From Bradyrhizobium sp. Ce-3 (lineage in GTDB: Bacteria > Pseudomonadota > Alphaproteobacteria > Rhizobiales > Xanthobacteraceae): a stretch of DNA of 64,000 nt. The translations under genes and the position numbers were made by a program. The notes under the pieces are model-generated. The model was not told the origin of the DNA, made no database searches, and was given only the letters and a program-made list of their open reading frames with translations. Where the stretch lies: the NCBI RefSeq assembly GCF_022835695.1, contig NZ_BQUV01000012.1:62001-126000 (forward strand). Direction: 5' to 3'. This document shows positions 7,173-15,396 of this stretch, piece by piece (within the stretch, counting starts at the first letter, position 1; each line of letters opens with the position of its first letter).

Positions 7173-8590
7173 GTCTTGCCTCCCCCGACCGCCGCCTTCA
7201 CCGCGTCATCGAAGCCGAGCACCTTGCCGCTGATCTTCGCGGCATAGGCCTCGGCATCCTTCTTCAGCAGGAACGGCGCCACGTCGCCATTGCCGACCGC
7301 GAAGAAGGCCTGGTCGGCAAACAGCTTGATGCCGCGCATCGTATCGAAGACGTAGGCGACGTTGATCTTCTTTCCCTTCGCCTTGTAGTCGGCATAAGCA
7401 CCGAGCGTGCAGGCCGCGGATGCGAAGGGGAGGATGCCGGCGTCGTCGACCCAGACCTCGCCGGCCTTGCGCGGATCGGCGATCGGCTTGTTGCAGAAGG
7501 CATCCTGACCCGAAATCTCGTAATTCTTCGTGCTGGCGAGCTCGGCGTCATAGTCGAGCTTCATCTCGGCATAGGCCTTGCGGATGTAGCTGTCGTCGAC
7601 CCACTTCTTCGGATCGAATTGCTTCATGCGGCCGAGAGCCTGCAGGACCTTGACGTCGGCCGTCGCCGCGTCGATCAACGGCTGCTTGATCGTCGGATCG
7701 GTGGTCATGTTGCCGCCGGGGCCGAGAAAGATGTAGACGACCTCCTTGTTGATCCCGGTCCATTGCTGGATCTGCTCGGCGGCGCGTTTGGGGTCTTCGC
7801 GCAGCCACTGGTTGGCGGCGATCAGCGCCTTGAGGTAGGCGACGACGACTTCCGGATATTTCTCGGCGAAGTCGGTGCGCACCACGATGCCGTGGAACGT
7901 CGGCAGGTTGGTCTCCACCCCGTCGAAGATCTTTCGCGCGAAACCGCGGAACGGCAGCAGCTCGGCGAAGGGAACGAAGTCGGCGTGGGCGTCGATCTTC
8001 TTCTCCTGAAGATTGGTCGATCCGACCTCCGGGCTCTGGCTGACGAGCTGGAAGAAATCCGAGGCGTAGCCGCGGTCCTGCATCGCCTTCAGCACCATGC
8101 CGTGCGCGGCCGAGCCGAACGGCACGCTGACGACCTTGCCCTTGAGATCGGCGAGATCGTAGTAGGGCGAGTCCTTGTGGACGACGATGCCGTTGCCGGA
8201 GCCGGACAGGCTGTAGGCGGCAATTCCGATCAGCCGGCTCTTGCTTTCAGGATTACTGTCGAACGTGAAGCCGTTCACGATCAGCGGATAGTCGCCCATC
8301 ATGCCGATCTGCAGCTTGTTCGCCATCATCGCATTGGTGACCGGCGGACCTGAGGTGAAGTTCTGCCACTCCAGCTCGAATTTGATGTTGGCGTATTTGC
8401 CGTCCTTCGGCAGGTATTTTTCGAGCAGATGCAGCTGCCGGATGACGACGCCAGCCGTGACCGTGTTGGTCGTGGTGTCCTGCGTTCCGATGCCGAGCGT
8501 GACGGTTTCTGCGAAGGCCGGCTGCGCGAGGAATAGCGCCAACGCCGTGACCGACGTCACGAGCGAGAGCGTGGGAAGGTGGCGGACCAT
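7169..8590 (-). CDS. ABC substrate-binding protein with C-terminal NosL-like domain
   Basis: 473 aa from ATG 8590 (GAGGA five bases ahead; 8596 and 8602 are also possible). A Sec signal peptide ending QPAFA precedes the mature start at about residue 28, so it is periplasmic. Residues 28-360 are a SsuA/TauA/NrtA-type binding fold. The usual length is about 320-340, so roughly 110 residues are extra. That tail (363-473) begins DAFCNKP and contains WVDDAGILPFASAAC, VFDTMRGIKLFADQAFFAVG and GKVLGFDDA. This pattern resembles NosL, a copper-binding accessory protein of nitrous oxide reductase, though NosL's CxM metal motif is not obvious here. The fusion is unusual, and the domain call rests on pattern reading only. 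Confidence 0.75.
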   Translation of the reverse strand: MVRHLPTLSLVTSVTALALFLAQPAFAETVTLGIGTQDTTTNTVTAGVVIRQLHLLEKYLPKDGKYANIKFELEWQNFTSGPPVTNAMMANKLQIGMMGDYPLIVNGFTFDSNPESKSRLIGIAAYSLSGSGNGIVVHKDSPYYDLADLKGKVVSVPFGSAAHGMVLKAMQDRGYASDFFQLVSQSPEVGSTNLQEKKIDAHADFVPFAELLPFRGFARKIFDGVETNLPTFHGIVVRTDFAEKYPEVVVAYLKALIAANQWLREDPKRAAEQIQQWTGINKEVVYIFLGPGGNMTTDPTIKQPLIDAATADVKVLQALGRMKQFDPKKWVDDSYIRKAYAEMKLDYDAELASTKNYEISGQDAFCNKPIADPRKAGEVWVDDAGILPFASAACTLGAYADYKAKGKKINVAYVFDTMRGIKLFADQAFFAVGNGDVAPFLLKKDAEAYAAKISGKVLGFDDAVKAAVGGGKT

Positions 8591-8671
8591 TCTCATCCTC
8601 ATTCGGTTGGATGTGCTGTGGCTGCCATGATTGGGCGAGCGGGTGAGCCGGGCAAATCCGGATTTACCGAT

Positions 8672-8691
8672 GCAGTCGATTAGTTGCCCGG
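8672..8691. promoter_or_regulatory. Motif GTCGATTAGTTG, possible Crp-like regulator site
   Basis: The reverse complement reads CAACTAATCGAC. The same core is found at 10215-10225 (AACTAATCGAC) and a close relative, CAACTAATTG, at 11103-11112. It lies in the 180-base gap between the Crp-like gene and the binding-protein gene, about 80 bases ahead of the latter. Confidence 0.5.
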
Positions 8692-8770
8692 AAAAGCCGG
8701 TTGCATAGTCCTTGTGCAATTCCGCCGGTGAGCGCCGCTTGCATGTGCATCGGGGTTGCCTGTCGCCGCT

Positions 8771-9547
8771 TTACTCGGATGCCTGGCCGCGCATCTCCTC
8801 GAGCACCTCCGGCCGACAGACCACGATCTGGGAACGCTTGGTCAGGACGATTCCCTTCTCCTGCATGCGCTTCAGGCTGATCGTGACCCATTGCCTGGTC
8901 GCGCCGACCATGTGGGCGATGTCGGCATGGGTGAAGGCGGCGGCGATCACGGTGCCGTCGCCGTCCTCGACGCCGTAGAGTTCGACGAGGTGGAGCAGCA
9001 GGTGCGCGAGGCGCTGGGTGATCGAGCGCGTTCCCAGCATCTGCGCCAGCGCCGAATAGCATTTGCCCTTGAAGGTGAGGCCTTCGATCAGGCCGATCGC
9101 AAGGTTCGGGATCTCGGCGGCGAGGACACGCAGCTCCTTCCCGGGAAGGTGCACCACGCTGCAATTGCTGGACGCAACGCCGGACCATTGATGCACGGTG
9201 CCTTCGAACACTTCAGGCCCGCCGACGAAATTCCCGACATGCCAGTAGGCGAGCGTGATCTCGCGGCCCAGAGGGGACGTGTAGAACACCCGGATCCGGC
9301 CGCTTTCGACGAGCCAGATGCCGTCATGCCTGCCGCCCTGGCTGAACAATGTCTGGCCGCGGTTGAGCACCTTGCGGCGGCCTTGCTTCAGGACCAGTTC
9401 CCGCTCGCGCAGGCTGAGCTTGTCCATCAGCGGCGGCGGCCCGCCGATCCACTGCTGGTTTTCGGTGAGCAGCAGCGATGAATTGCCGGCAGGCCGGTTT
9501 GTTGCGGGAGCGGTCCCGCGAGCCGCATTGGCCGCCTGCAGCAACAT
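8771..9547 (-). CDS. Crp/Fnr-family transcriptional regulator
   Basis: 258 aa. Residues about 50-165 form a cyclic-nucleotide-binding-type beta barrel (NRGQTLFSQG, LVESGRIRVFYTS). Residues about 185-250 form the Crp helix-turn-helix (FTHADIAHMVGATRQWVTIS). No N-terminal cysteine cluster like that of Fnr is seen, so it is not an obvious oxygen sensor, and its ligand is unknown. GGAGG lies seven bases ahead of the ATG. It is transcribed in the same direction as the importer and divergent from the redox genes. Shared motifs before both sets make it the likely regulator of the whole cluster (inference). Confidence 0.85.
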   Translation of the reverse strand: MLLQAANAARGTAPATNRPAGNSSLLLTENQQWIGGPPPLMDKLSLRERELVLKQGRRKVLNRGQTLFSQGGRHDGIWLVESGRIRVFYTSPLGREITLAYWHVGNFVGGPEVFEGTVHQWSGVASSNCSVVHLPGKELRVLAAEIPNLAIGLIEGLTFKGKCYSALAQMLGTRSITQRLAHLLLHLVELYGVEDGDGTVIAAAFTHADIAHMVGATRQWVTISLKRMQEKGIVLTKRSQIVVCRPEVLEEMRGQASE

Positions 9548-9775
9548 GGAGCCGCCTCCGAATTGTTCGAGCCGATCTACCCGATCTAAAACCTATCTAA
9601 ACAAGAGCAATGTCCGTGCCAGAGCGGGATGGCAAGTGGGGGACGGCCGGCCGCTGAACGGCGCATGATGCCGGGTCCGCTCGAAGCGCGGCGGCCCGGA
9701 AATTCATCACTGCAAACCGGAGATTTACGGAACAGGCATTCGCCCGTCCGGACCTCGGATAGAACGGAAGTCCGG

Positions 9776-10081
9776 CTAGTGTCCCGCCAGGCTCATCAGA
9801 TAAATTTTTGGGTAGATGCCGCGATTGTGCCCGTCGGAGAATGCGATATTCAGCCCGTAGCCCAAATCGTGGATCTCCGTGATCGCGATGCCGGGAAAGC
9901 TCTCGGGGAAGCGACCATCGATTCGGGCGCGGGTGCAGTGGGCGCATTTGCAGGACAGGCGCAGCTGCTCGGCGGGCAGGCTCAGGCTGTCGTCCTGCGT
10001 GGTGCGGACGAGCAGCGTCGCGAGATCGGCGCTCGCTTCGTAATCGGCCACCGTCGGCGCCACCAATGCGGTCATGGTCAT
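9776..10081 (-). CDS. DUF971-domain protein
   Basis: 101 aa from ATG 10081, preceded by AGGAG eight bases away. LRLSCKCAHCTRARIDG and later FSDGHNRGIYPKIYL match the DUF971 pattern (CxCAxC, then DGHxxGIYxxxYL) seen also at the N-terminus of gamma-butyrobetaine hydroxylases. The three Cys could bind a metal. DUF971 proteins often sit beside iron-sulfur proteins, which fits the ferredoxin and flavoprotein genes here, but no biochemical role is established that I can cite. Divergent from the reductase gene. Confidence 0.75.
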   Translation of the reverse strand: MTMTALVAPTVADYEASADLATLLVRTTQDDSLSLPAEQLRLSCKCAHCTRARIDGRFPESFPGIAITEIHDLGYGLNIAFSDGHNRGIYPKIYLMSLAGH

Positions 10082-10120
10082 GATCAATCTCCTCTTCCTC
10101 TCTAGGTCGTCGCAGGGCCG

Positions 10121-10143
10121 CGGCGATAGCAATTAATTGCCGG
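10121..10143. promoter_or_regulatory. CGGCGATAGCAATTAATTG motif, divergent promoter region
   Basis: 19 bases (10121-10139) that recur, inverted and with one change, at 11103-11121. It contains the perfect palindrome GCAATTAATTGC (10129-10140). It lies between the divergent DUF971 and reductase genes, about 40 bases from the DUF971 start, and is a good candidate operator. Confidence 0.6.
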
Positions 10144-10213
10144 TGCGGACGCGAGTTCAGGCCGATCGAGCGCGCACGACCGTCCGCGCTTCAGCCGCGG
10201 TCTGCGAATTGTG

Positions 10214-10225
10214 AAACTAATCGAC
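10214..10225 (+). promoter_or_regulatory. AACTAATCGAC motif upstream of reductase gene
   Basis: AACTAATCGAC at 10215-10225 equals the complement of bases at 8674-8684. It lies about 85 bases before the reductase start and is a second candidate regulator site in this intergenic region. Confidence 0.45.
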
Positions 10226-10307
10226 CGGGAATTTCAGTTCGGCGTTGCCCGAGCGGCCTCTCTCCGAAACCTTGCGCCGTGTTCCGCAGCAGGGGGAGAG
10301 ACCAGGA

Positions 10308-11081
10308 ATGAGCGCATTTCAGAAGGAAACGGTTCTGTCGGTCAGGCACTGGACCGATTCCCTGTTCAGCTTCACGGCGACGCGCGATCCCGGCTTCCGT
10401 TTCCAGAATGGCCAGTTTGCGATGATCGGGCTCGAGGTCGACGGCCGGCCGTTGATGCGGGCCTACAGCATGGCGAGCGCCAATCATGAGGACGCGCTGG
10501 AGTTCTTCTCGATCAAGGTTCAGGACGGTCCGCTGACCTCACGGCTGCAGAAGATCAGGGAAGGCGACATCATCCTGGTCGGCCGCAAGGCGACGGGCAC
10601 GCTGATTACCGGCAACCTGATTCCCGGCAAGCGCCTGCTGCTGCTCTCGACAGGAACGGGCCTTGCACCCTTTGCCAGCCTGATCAAGGACCCGGATGTC
10701 TACGAGAACTACGAGACCATCGTGCTGGCCCATGGCTGCCGCCAGGTCTCCGAGCTCGCCTATGGCGAGCAGCTGGTCGAAGGCTTGCGCAATCATGAAT
10801 TGTTCGGGCCGCTGATCCGCGACAAGCTTGTCTACTACCCGACCGTGACCCGTGAGCCGTTCAGAAATCGTGGCCGCATCACCGACCTGATCGCCTCCAA
10901 CCAGCTGTTCGACGACATCGGCCAGCCGGGCCTCGACATCGAGACCGACCGCATCATGCTGTGCGGCAGCCCGTCGATGCTCGAGGAACTCCCCGCGATG
11001 TTGTCCGCGCGCGGCTTCGTCGAGGGCAATCACAGCCAGGGCGGCCATTTCGTGATCGAGAAGGCCTTCGTCGAGCGGTGA
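10308..11081 (+). CDS. fpr: Ferredoxin--NADP+ reductase
   Basis: 257 aa from ATG 10308 (upstream in-frame codons lack a ribosome site). RAYSMAS at about residue 50 is the FAD-binding RxYS motif, LSTGTGLAPFASLI about residue 115 binds the pyrophosphate of NADP, and MLCGSPSML near residue 220 is the conserved C-terminal nucleotide segment. The C-terminus FVIEKAFVER is typical of bacterial Fpr. It transfers electrons between NADPH and ferredoxin. Placed just ahead of a flavoprotein and a ferredoxin, it is the likely electron donor to them. Cytoplasmic. Confidence 0.9.
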   Translation: MSAFQKETVLSVRHWTDSLFSFTATRDPGFRFQNGQFAMIGLEVDGRPLMRAYSMASANHEDALEFFSIKVQDGPLTSRLQKIREGDIILVGRKATGTLITGNLIPGKRLLLLSTGTGLAPFASLIKDPDVYENYETIVLAHGCRQVSELAYGEQLVEGLRNHELFGPLIRDKLVYYPTVTREPFRNRGRITDLIASNQLFDDIGQPGLDIETDRIMLCGSPSMLEELPAMLSARGFVEGNHSQGGHFVIEKAFVER

Positions 11082-11102
11082 GGCAAAATCGCTTTCCGGC
11101 GA

Positions 11103-11121
11103 CAACTAATTGCTATCGCCG
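11103..11121. promoter_or_regulatory. Inverted copy of the 10121 motif, upstream of AprA-like gene
   Basis: The reverse complement, CGGCGATAGCAATTAGTTG, matches 10121-10139 in 18 of 19 bases. It lies about 70 bases before the flavoprotein start, suggesting that gene has its own regulated promoter. Confidence 0.6.
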
Positions 11122-11188
11122 GCGAGCCGGCTGAACAAATCTGGCGCACAGGCGCCCCCGGCTTGCGCCGGCGAACCAGGAGCGTGAG

Positions 11189-12931
11189 ATGGCACTAGAT
11201 CAGATCGTCGACGGATTGTCCGAGGTGTCCTGCGACGTGTTGGTGATCGGCGGCGGCACCGCCGGCCCGATGGCTGCGTTGAAGGCGAAGCTGAAAAACC
11301 CGAATGCCAACGTCGTGCTGCTCGAAAAGGCCAACGTCAAGCGCTCCGGTGCGATCTCGATGGGCATGGATGGGCTGAACAACGCCGTCATCCCCGGCTA
11401 TGCGACGCCGGAGCAGTACACCAAGGAAATCACCATCGCCAATGACGGCATCGTCGACCAGAAGGCGGTCTACAAATACGCGCAGAACTGCTACAAGGTC
11501 ATCGAAGAGCTCGACAGCTTCGGCATCCGCTTCCTGAAGAACGAGAACGGCGATTACGCCGTCAAGAAGGTGCACCATATCGGCACCTATGTTCTGCCGA
11601 TGCCGAATGGCGAGACGGTCAAGAAGGCGCTCTATCGTCAGCTGCGCCGCGCCCGTATCCTGATCTCGAACCGCTACATGGCGACCCGGCTGCTCAAGTC
11701 GAGCGACGGCCGTATCGCCGGTGCGATCAGCGTCAACACCCGCACCGCCGAGATGCTGGTCATCAAGGCGAAGGCGGTGATCCTCTGCATGGGCGCCGCA
11801 GGCCGGCTCGGCCTGCCGACCTCGGGCTACATGTTCGGTACCTATGAGAACGCCGCCAATTCCGGCGACGGCTACGCGATGGCCTATCATGCAGGCGCCG
11901 CGCTCGCCAATCTCGAGTGCTATCAGATCAATCCGCTGATCAAGGACTATAACGGGCCGGCCTGCGCCTATGTTGCTGGTCCGTTCGGCGCCTTCACCGC
12001 CAACAACGAGGGCTCGCGCTTCATCGAGTGCGACTACTGGTCCGGCCAGATGATGCTGGAGTTCTATAACGAGCTGCTGTCGGGCAAGGGGCCGGTGTTC
12101 CTGCAACTCAAGCATCTGCATCCCGACACCATCTCGGAGATCGAGTCCACCCTGCACAAGGTCGAGCGGCCGACGCGCGGGCTGTTCCAGGAAGGACGTG
12201 GCGTCGACTATCGCAGCGAGTCGATCGAGATGCACATCTCGGAGATCGGCCTCTGCTCCGGCCACAGCGCCTCCGGCGTGTTCGTCGACGACAATGCCCG
12301 CACCACCGTGCCCGGGCTCTATGCAGCCGGAGACATGGCGAGCGTGCCGCACAACTACATGCTGGGCGCCTTCACCAACGGCTCGGTCGCCGGCATCGAC
12401 GCGATGGAATTCGCCGACAGCCACGATTACGCTGATTTCGACGCCGCCGACGTTGCGGTCGAACGGGATCGCGTGATGGCGCCGACCAGGCGGGAGGACG
12501 GCATTCCGCCGAACCAGGTCGAGTACAAGACGCGGCGCCTGGTCAATGACTATCTGCAGCCGCCGAAGGTCACCCGCAAATACGAGCTCGGCATGCGCCG
12601 GCTTGCCGAAGTGCGCGAGGACATGAACGAGCGGATGATCGCGCGCAACGCCCATGAATTGCTCCGCGCGCTCGAGGTGCAGTCGATCATGGATTGCGCC
12701 GACATGGCCGCCCATGCCTCGCTGTTCCGCGAAGAGAGCCGCTGGGGGCTCTACCACTGGCGCACCGACTTTCCGGACAAGGATAATGAGAACTGGTTCT
12801 GCCACACCCTGCTGTCCAAGCAGGACGGCAGGATGACGAGCACCAAGCGCGCCGTGGAACCGTATGTCGTGCCGATCGCCGACGACGAGAAGGATCTCTA
12901 CGACAAGCAGCGCATCCGCGCCAGCGCGTGA
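11189..12931 (+). CDS. AprA-like flavoprotein (adenylylsulfate reductase alpha/fumarate reductase family)
   Basis: 580 aa. VLVIGGGTAGPMAALKA near residue 20 binds FAD. KRSGAISMGMDGLNN at about 52-66 recalls the RSGAxxxGxxxIN segment of AprA, and TVPGLYAAGDM near 375 is the second FAD contact. Length is slightly under AprA (about 620-640) and the match is partial, so it is a relative and not a proven APS reductase. No sat or qmo gene is present. It is followed by a two-cluster ferredoxin, as AprA is by AprB, though that ferredoxin is about half the size of AprB. Likely a cytoplasmic redox enzyme acting on the compound brought in by the adjacent ABC importer. Confidence 0.82.
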   Translation: MALDQIVDGLSEVSCDVLVIGGGTAGPMAALKAKLKNPNANVVLLEKANVKRSGAISMGMDGLNNAVIPGYATPEQYTKEITIANDGIVDQKAVYKYAQNCYKVIEELDSFGIRFLKNENGDYAVKKVHHIGTYVLPMPNGETVKKALYRQLRRARILISNRYMATRLLKSSDGRIAGAISVNTRTAEMLVIKAKAVILCMGAAGRLGLPTSGYMFGTYENAANSGDGYAMAYHAGAALANLECYQINPLIKDYNGPACAYVAGPFGAFTANNEGSRFIECDYWSGQMMLEFYNELLSGKGPVFLQLKHLHPDTISEIESTLHKVERPTRGLFQEGRGVDYRSESIEMHISEIGLCSGHSASGVFVDDNARTTVPGLYAAGDMASVPHNYMLGAFTNGSVAGIDAMEFADSHDYADFDAADVAVERDRVMAPTRREDGIPPNQVEYKTRRLVNDYLQPPKVTRKYELGMRRLAEVREDMNERMIARNAHELLRALEVQSIMDCADMAAHASLFREESRWGLYHWRTDFPDKDNENWFCHTLLSKQDGRMTSTKRAVEPYVVPIADDEKDLYDKQRIRASA

Positions 12932-12939
12932 TTCTTGCT

Positions 12940-12990
12940 TGACGCGTTTGCTTCACGCGAACCGGTATCCACTTCGCTCGAAAACGCTTT
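12940..12990 (-). repeat. Dispersed intergenic repeat, copy 2
   Basis: Reverse complement of the 4545-4595 repeat with few changes (contains CACGCGAACCGGTATCCACT and TCGCTCGAAAACGCTTTCGC). It separates the flavoprotein stop from the ferredoxin start. Confidence 0.75.
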
Positions 12991-13017
12991 CGCAGCACAA
13001 CAACAGGAGATTGGACG

Positions 13018-13251
13018 ATGCCCCTCGCTTCCTATCAGACGTCGGTCCCGGTGGTGGTCGACGACGCCAAATGCATCGCGGACAAGGGCTGCACGGTCTG
13101 TGTCGATGTCTGCCCGCTCGACGTGCTGCGGATCAGCGACATGACCGGCAAGGCCTACATGGCCTATGACGAGTGCTGGTACTGCATGCCCTGCGAAGCG
13201 GATTGTCCGACCGGCGCCGTCACCGTCAACATTCCGTATCTCTTGAGGTGA
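13018..13251 (+). CDS. 2x[4Fe-4S] ferredoxin (AprB-like, short)
   Basis: 77 aa. Cluster motifs are CIADKGCTVCVDVCP (residues about 19-33) and CWYCMPCEADCP (about 53-64), giving eight Cys for two [4Fe-4S] clusters; the first has a longer first spacing than classical CxxCxxCxxxC. It resembles the ferredoxin part of AprB but lacks AprB's C-terminal tail. It is expected to carry electrons between the reductase and the flavoprotein. GGAG precedes the ATG at a suitable distance. The stop lies two bases before the HEAT-repeat start. Confidence 0.88.
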   Translation: MPLASYQTSVPVVVDDAKCIADKGCTVCVDVCPLDVLRISDMTGKAYMAYDECWYCMPCEADCPTGAVTVNIPYLLR

Positions 13252-13253
13252 CC

Positions 13254-14231
13254 ATGTCGAGTCCGTTCGAATCCTATGACGATCTCGACGACGCCGACGA
13301 GCGGCTCCAGGCGGCCGATCCCGCCGAACGCCGGGTCGCGATCATCGCGCTCGGCCATTCCGGTGATCCTGCCGCGATCGGCCATCTCGCCGGGATGGTC
13401 TCCGATCCGGATGCCGGCGTGCGCCAGCAGGTCGCGATGGCGCTCGGCGAGTTCGACGGGCCGGAGGCCGCGAATGCGCTGGTGAAACTGCTCGTCGACC
13501 CGGAGCGCATCGTGGCGTCGGCTGCGGCCGACAGCATGGCCGAGTTCAAGGATCCCGCCTGTGCCGGCGCCATTCTCCCGCTCGTCAAGCACAGCCACGC
13601 ATTCGTGCGCATGGGCGCGTTGCGGGCGCTGAAGGAGTTGCGCTGCCGGGAGACGCTGAAGCCGGCGCTGGAGGCGCTGCAGGATCCCGATGCGGCGGTA
13701 CGGGTGCAGGCGATCGGTGTCATCGGATTCCTCAAGCTCGAGGAGTCTATTCCGGCGTTGACGGCACTGATCGGCGATCCCGACGCTCATGTGCGCCGCG
13801 CCGCGGTGAGCGCGCTGGCGTTCTCGCAGCTGAAGACGGCGGCCGAGACGATCACGCGGGCGCTCGGGGATGCCGACTGGATGGTGCGGGAGATGGCCGC
13901 GGAGACGCTGGGACTCAATGTCAACGGCGCGCTGGCAGCCGATCAGCTGGTCGTGTCGCTGTCCGATCCATTCTGGCAGGTGACGTTGAAGGCGATCCGA
14001 AGCCTCGGCCGGATGAAGATCGCCCGTGCGGTGCGTCCGATCGGCCAGTGCATCAGCCATGATCAGGCAAACCTGCGCAAGGAAGCCGCCGCCGCGCTTG
14101 GCGAGATCGCCGATGCCGACGGTGAGGCGTACCTGGCGCTGGTGGCGAATGATCCCGACCCCGATGTCAGGAAGAACGCGCGCTGGGCGCTGCAGCAGAT
14201 CGCAGCGAAACAGGCGCGGGCGGGATCGTAG
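13254..14231 (+). CDS. HEAT-repeat protein
   Basis: 325 aa of repeating helical pairs of about 31 residues (for example RRVAIIALGHSGDPAAIGHL, then VRQQVAMALGEF, then VRMGALRALKEL, then VRRAAVSALAFS), typical of PBS-lyase-type HEAT repeats. Such solenoids act as binding scaffolds. No catalytic motif, signal peptide or membrane segment is seen. It follows the ferredoxin with a two-base gap, so it belongs to the same operon and may help assemble or dock the flavoprotein-ferredoxin complex (inference). Start ATG 13254, with GAGG seven bases before within the ferredoxin end. Confidence 0.85.
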   Translation: MSSPFESYDDLDDADERLQAADPAERRVAIIALGHSGDPAAIGHLAGMVSDPDAGVRQQVAMALGEFDGPEAANALVKLLVDPERIVASAAADSMAEFKDPACAGAILPLVKHSHAFVRMGALRALKELRCRETLKPALEALQDPDAAVRVQAIGVIGFLKLEESIPALTALIGDPDAHVRRAAVSALAFSQLKTAAETITRALGDADWMVREMAAETLGLNVNGALAADQLVVSLSDPFWQVTLKAIRSLGRMKIARAVRPIGQCISHDQANLRKEAAAALGEIADADGEAYLALVANDPDPDVRKNARWALQQIAAKQARAGS

Positions 14232-14271
14232 ACGCAATCTGCCTGGCTTTGCGGCCCAGTCGGGCGGGCCG

Positions 14272-15267
14272 TCACACCGAAAGGTCGAAGCCGGGCGTCG
14301 CGACCTCGGTCAGGAACGAGGCAAGGAACATCTTGCCGAGTACGTGCTTGGCCGCAGTCGTGCCGGCCTTGAGTCGGCCGGCACGGCTGGCCTCGGCGAG
14401 TTCGGCCAGCGTCGGCGCCGTCAGGCTGGTGTCAGGTGAGGCGCGCGGCGCCGTCGCGGATGCGCTGAGCAGCACGCCGGCATAATAGAGCCGGGTAAGG
14501 GCGCGCACCAATCTGAGCCGGGCGCGCAGCGCCGCGTCGAGCGGGCGGCCGAGCCAGGCGCGATGCAGAATATCCGCAAGCTCCGGCGTTCGCGCGACAC
14601 TGTCGCCGACAATGGCGAGATCGACCAGCGGATCGGTGCGGTAGGCGGATTCCCAGTCGATTATCCAGAGCCTGGTGCCATCGAACAGGATGTTGGCGGG
14701 CAGCGAATCGTTGTGGCTCGAGACCGAGTTCGCCTCGTCCCACGCATAGGCTGCACGAATCTGCGCGAGATGGTCGTTGTAACGGTCGAGCACGCCCGGC
14801 GCGAACAGGCCGGCGCGGCCGACATGAGCCCAGAGCCGGGCTACGATATCGGGATATCGCACGAAAGCGGGAAAGGTCGGCGTCGCCTGCAGGCGCGCCA
14901 GCAATTCGCCCAGTGCCTTCGCCAGCGCCGGCGGCCCGCCGGGATAGCGACCGAGCGGCTGCCGCTGCACGAAATCCATCACCGCGACGCGCGACGTTTC
15001 ATTGGCATAATGGAGTCGCGGCGCGATGCCTGCCTCGGCGGCAATCCGCAGCGAAACATATTGATATGGATTGCGCAGCGGGCTCGGTACGCCCTCGATC
15101 CGTAGCAAATAATTCTCGCCGCCGGCATCGATCCGGAACAGCCGTGCCGATGTTGCGCCGCCTGAGATAGATGTGACGGCGTCGATCGTTGCCGCGCCGA
15201 TCACCTCACGCAGTGCAGTATGCGCTGCATCGCGTTCTGTCTGCGTTAGCGTATCGAGAACGCTCAT
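14272..15267 (-). CDS. Aminoglycoside/choline kinase-like phosphotransferase
   Basis: 331 aa from the second ATG (15267); 15273 adds two residues. SHNDSLPANILFDG with LWIIDWESA downstream is the catalytic HxDxxxxN plus metal-binding IDWE pair of the APH/choline kinase family. GGATSARLFRIDAGG near residue 37 corresponds to the nucleotide-binding loop. Together with FVQRQPLG this looks closest to choline or ethanolamine kinases, but the substrate is not certain. It is convergent with the HEAT-repeat gene and divergent from the copper chaperone gene. Confidence 0.78.
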   Translation of the reverse strand: MSVLDTLTQTERDAAHTALREVIGAATIDAVTSISGGATSARLFRIDAGGENYLLRIEGVPSPLRNPYQYVSLRIAAEAGIAPRLHYANETSRVAVMDFVQRQPLGRYPGGPPALAKALGELLARLQATPTFPAFVRYPDIVARLWAHVGRAGLFAPGVLDRYNDHLAQIRAAYAWDEANSVSSHNDSLPANILFDGTRLWIIDWESAYRTDPLVDLAIVGDSVARTPELADILHRAWLGRPLDAALRARLRLVRALTRLYYAGVLLSASATAPRASPDTSLTAPTLAELAEASRAGRLKAGTTAAKHVLGKMFLASFLTEVATPGFDLSV

Positions 15268-15396
15268 GCGCAAATATGTAGCATGACCGCTATGCGTGCC
15301 GAAATCGCAATCAAGCGCGGTTCCCGATCTTCAATCGCTGGCAGCGCGCGACGAAGCATGAAACAATGCCGCAAAAATCACGTCGGGAGAAGCTTG

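Noticed and set aside
10129-10140. GCAATTAATTGC as a canonical Fnr box
   Set aside because: The Fnr consensus is TTGAT-N4-ATCAA; this palindrome does not fit it, and the nearby regulator lacks the Fnr cysteines. Kept only as an unnamed candidate operator.
11189-13251. True dissimilatory APS reductase AprAB
   Set aside because: The ferredoxin is half the AprB length, the flavoprotein is shorter than AprA, and sat/qmo genes are absent, so only an AprA-like label is supported.
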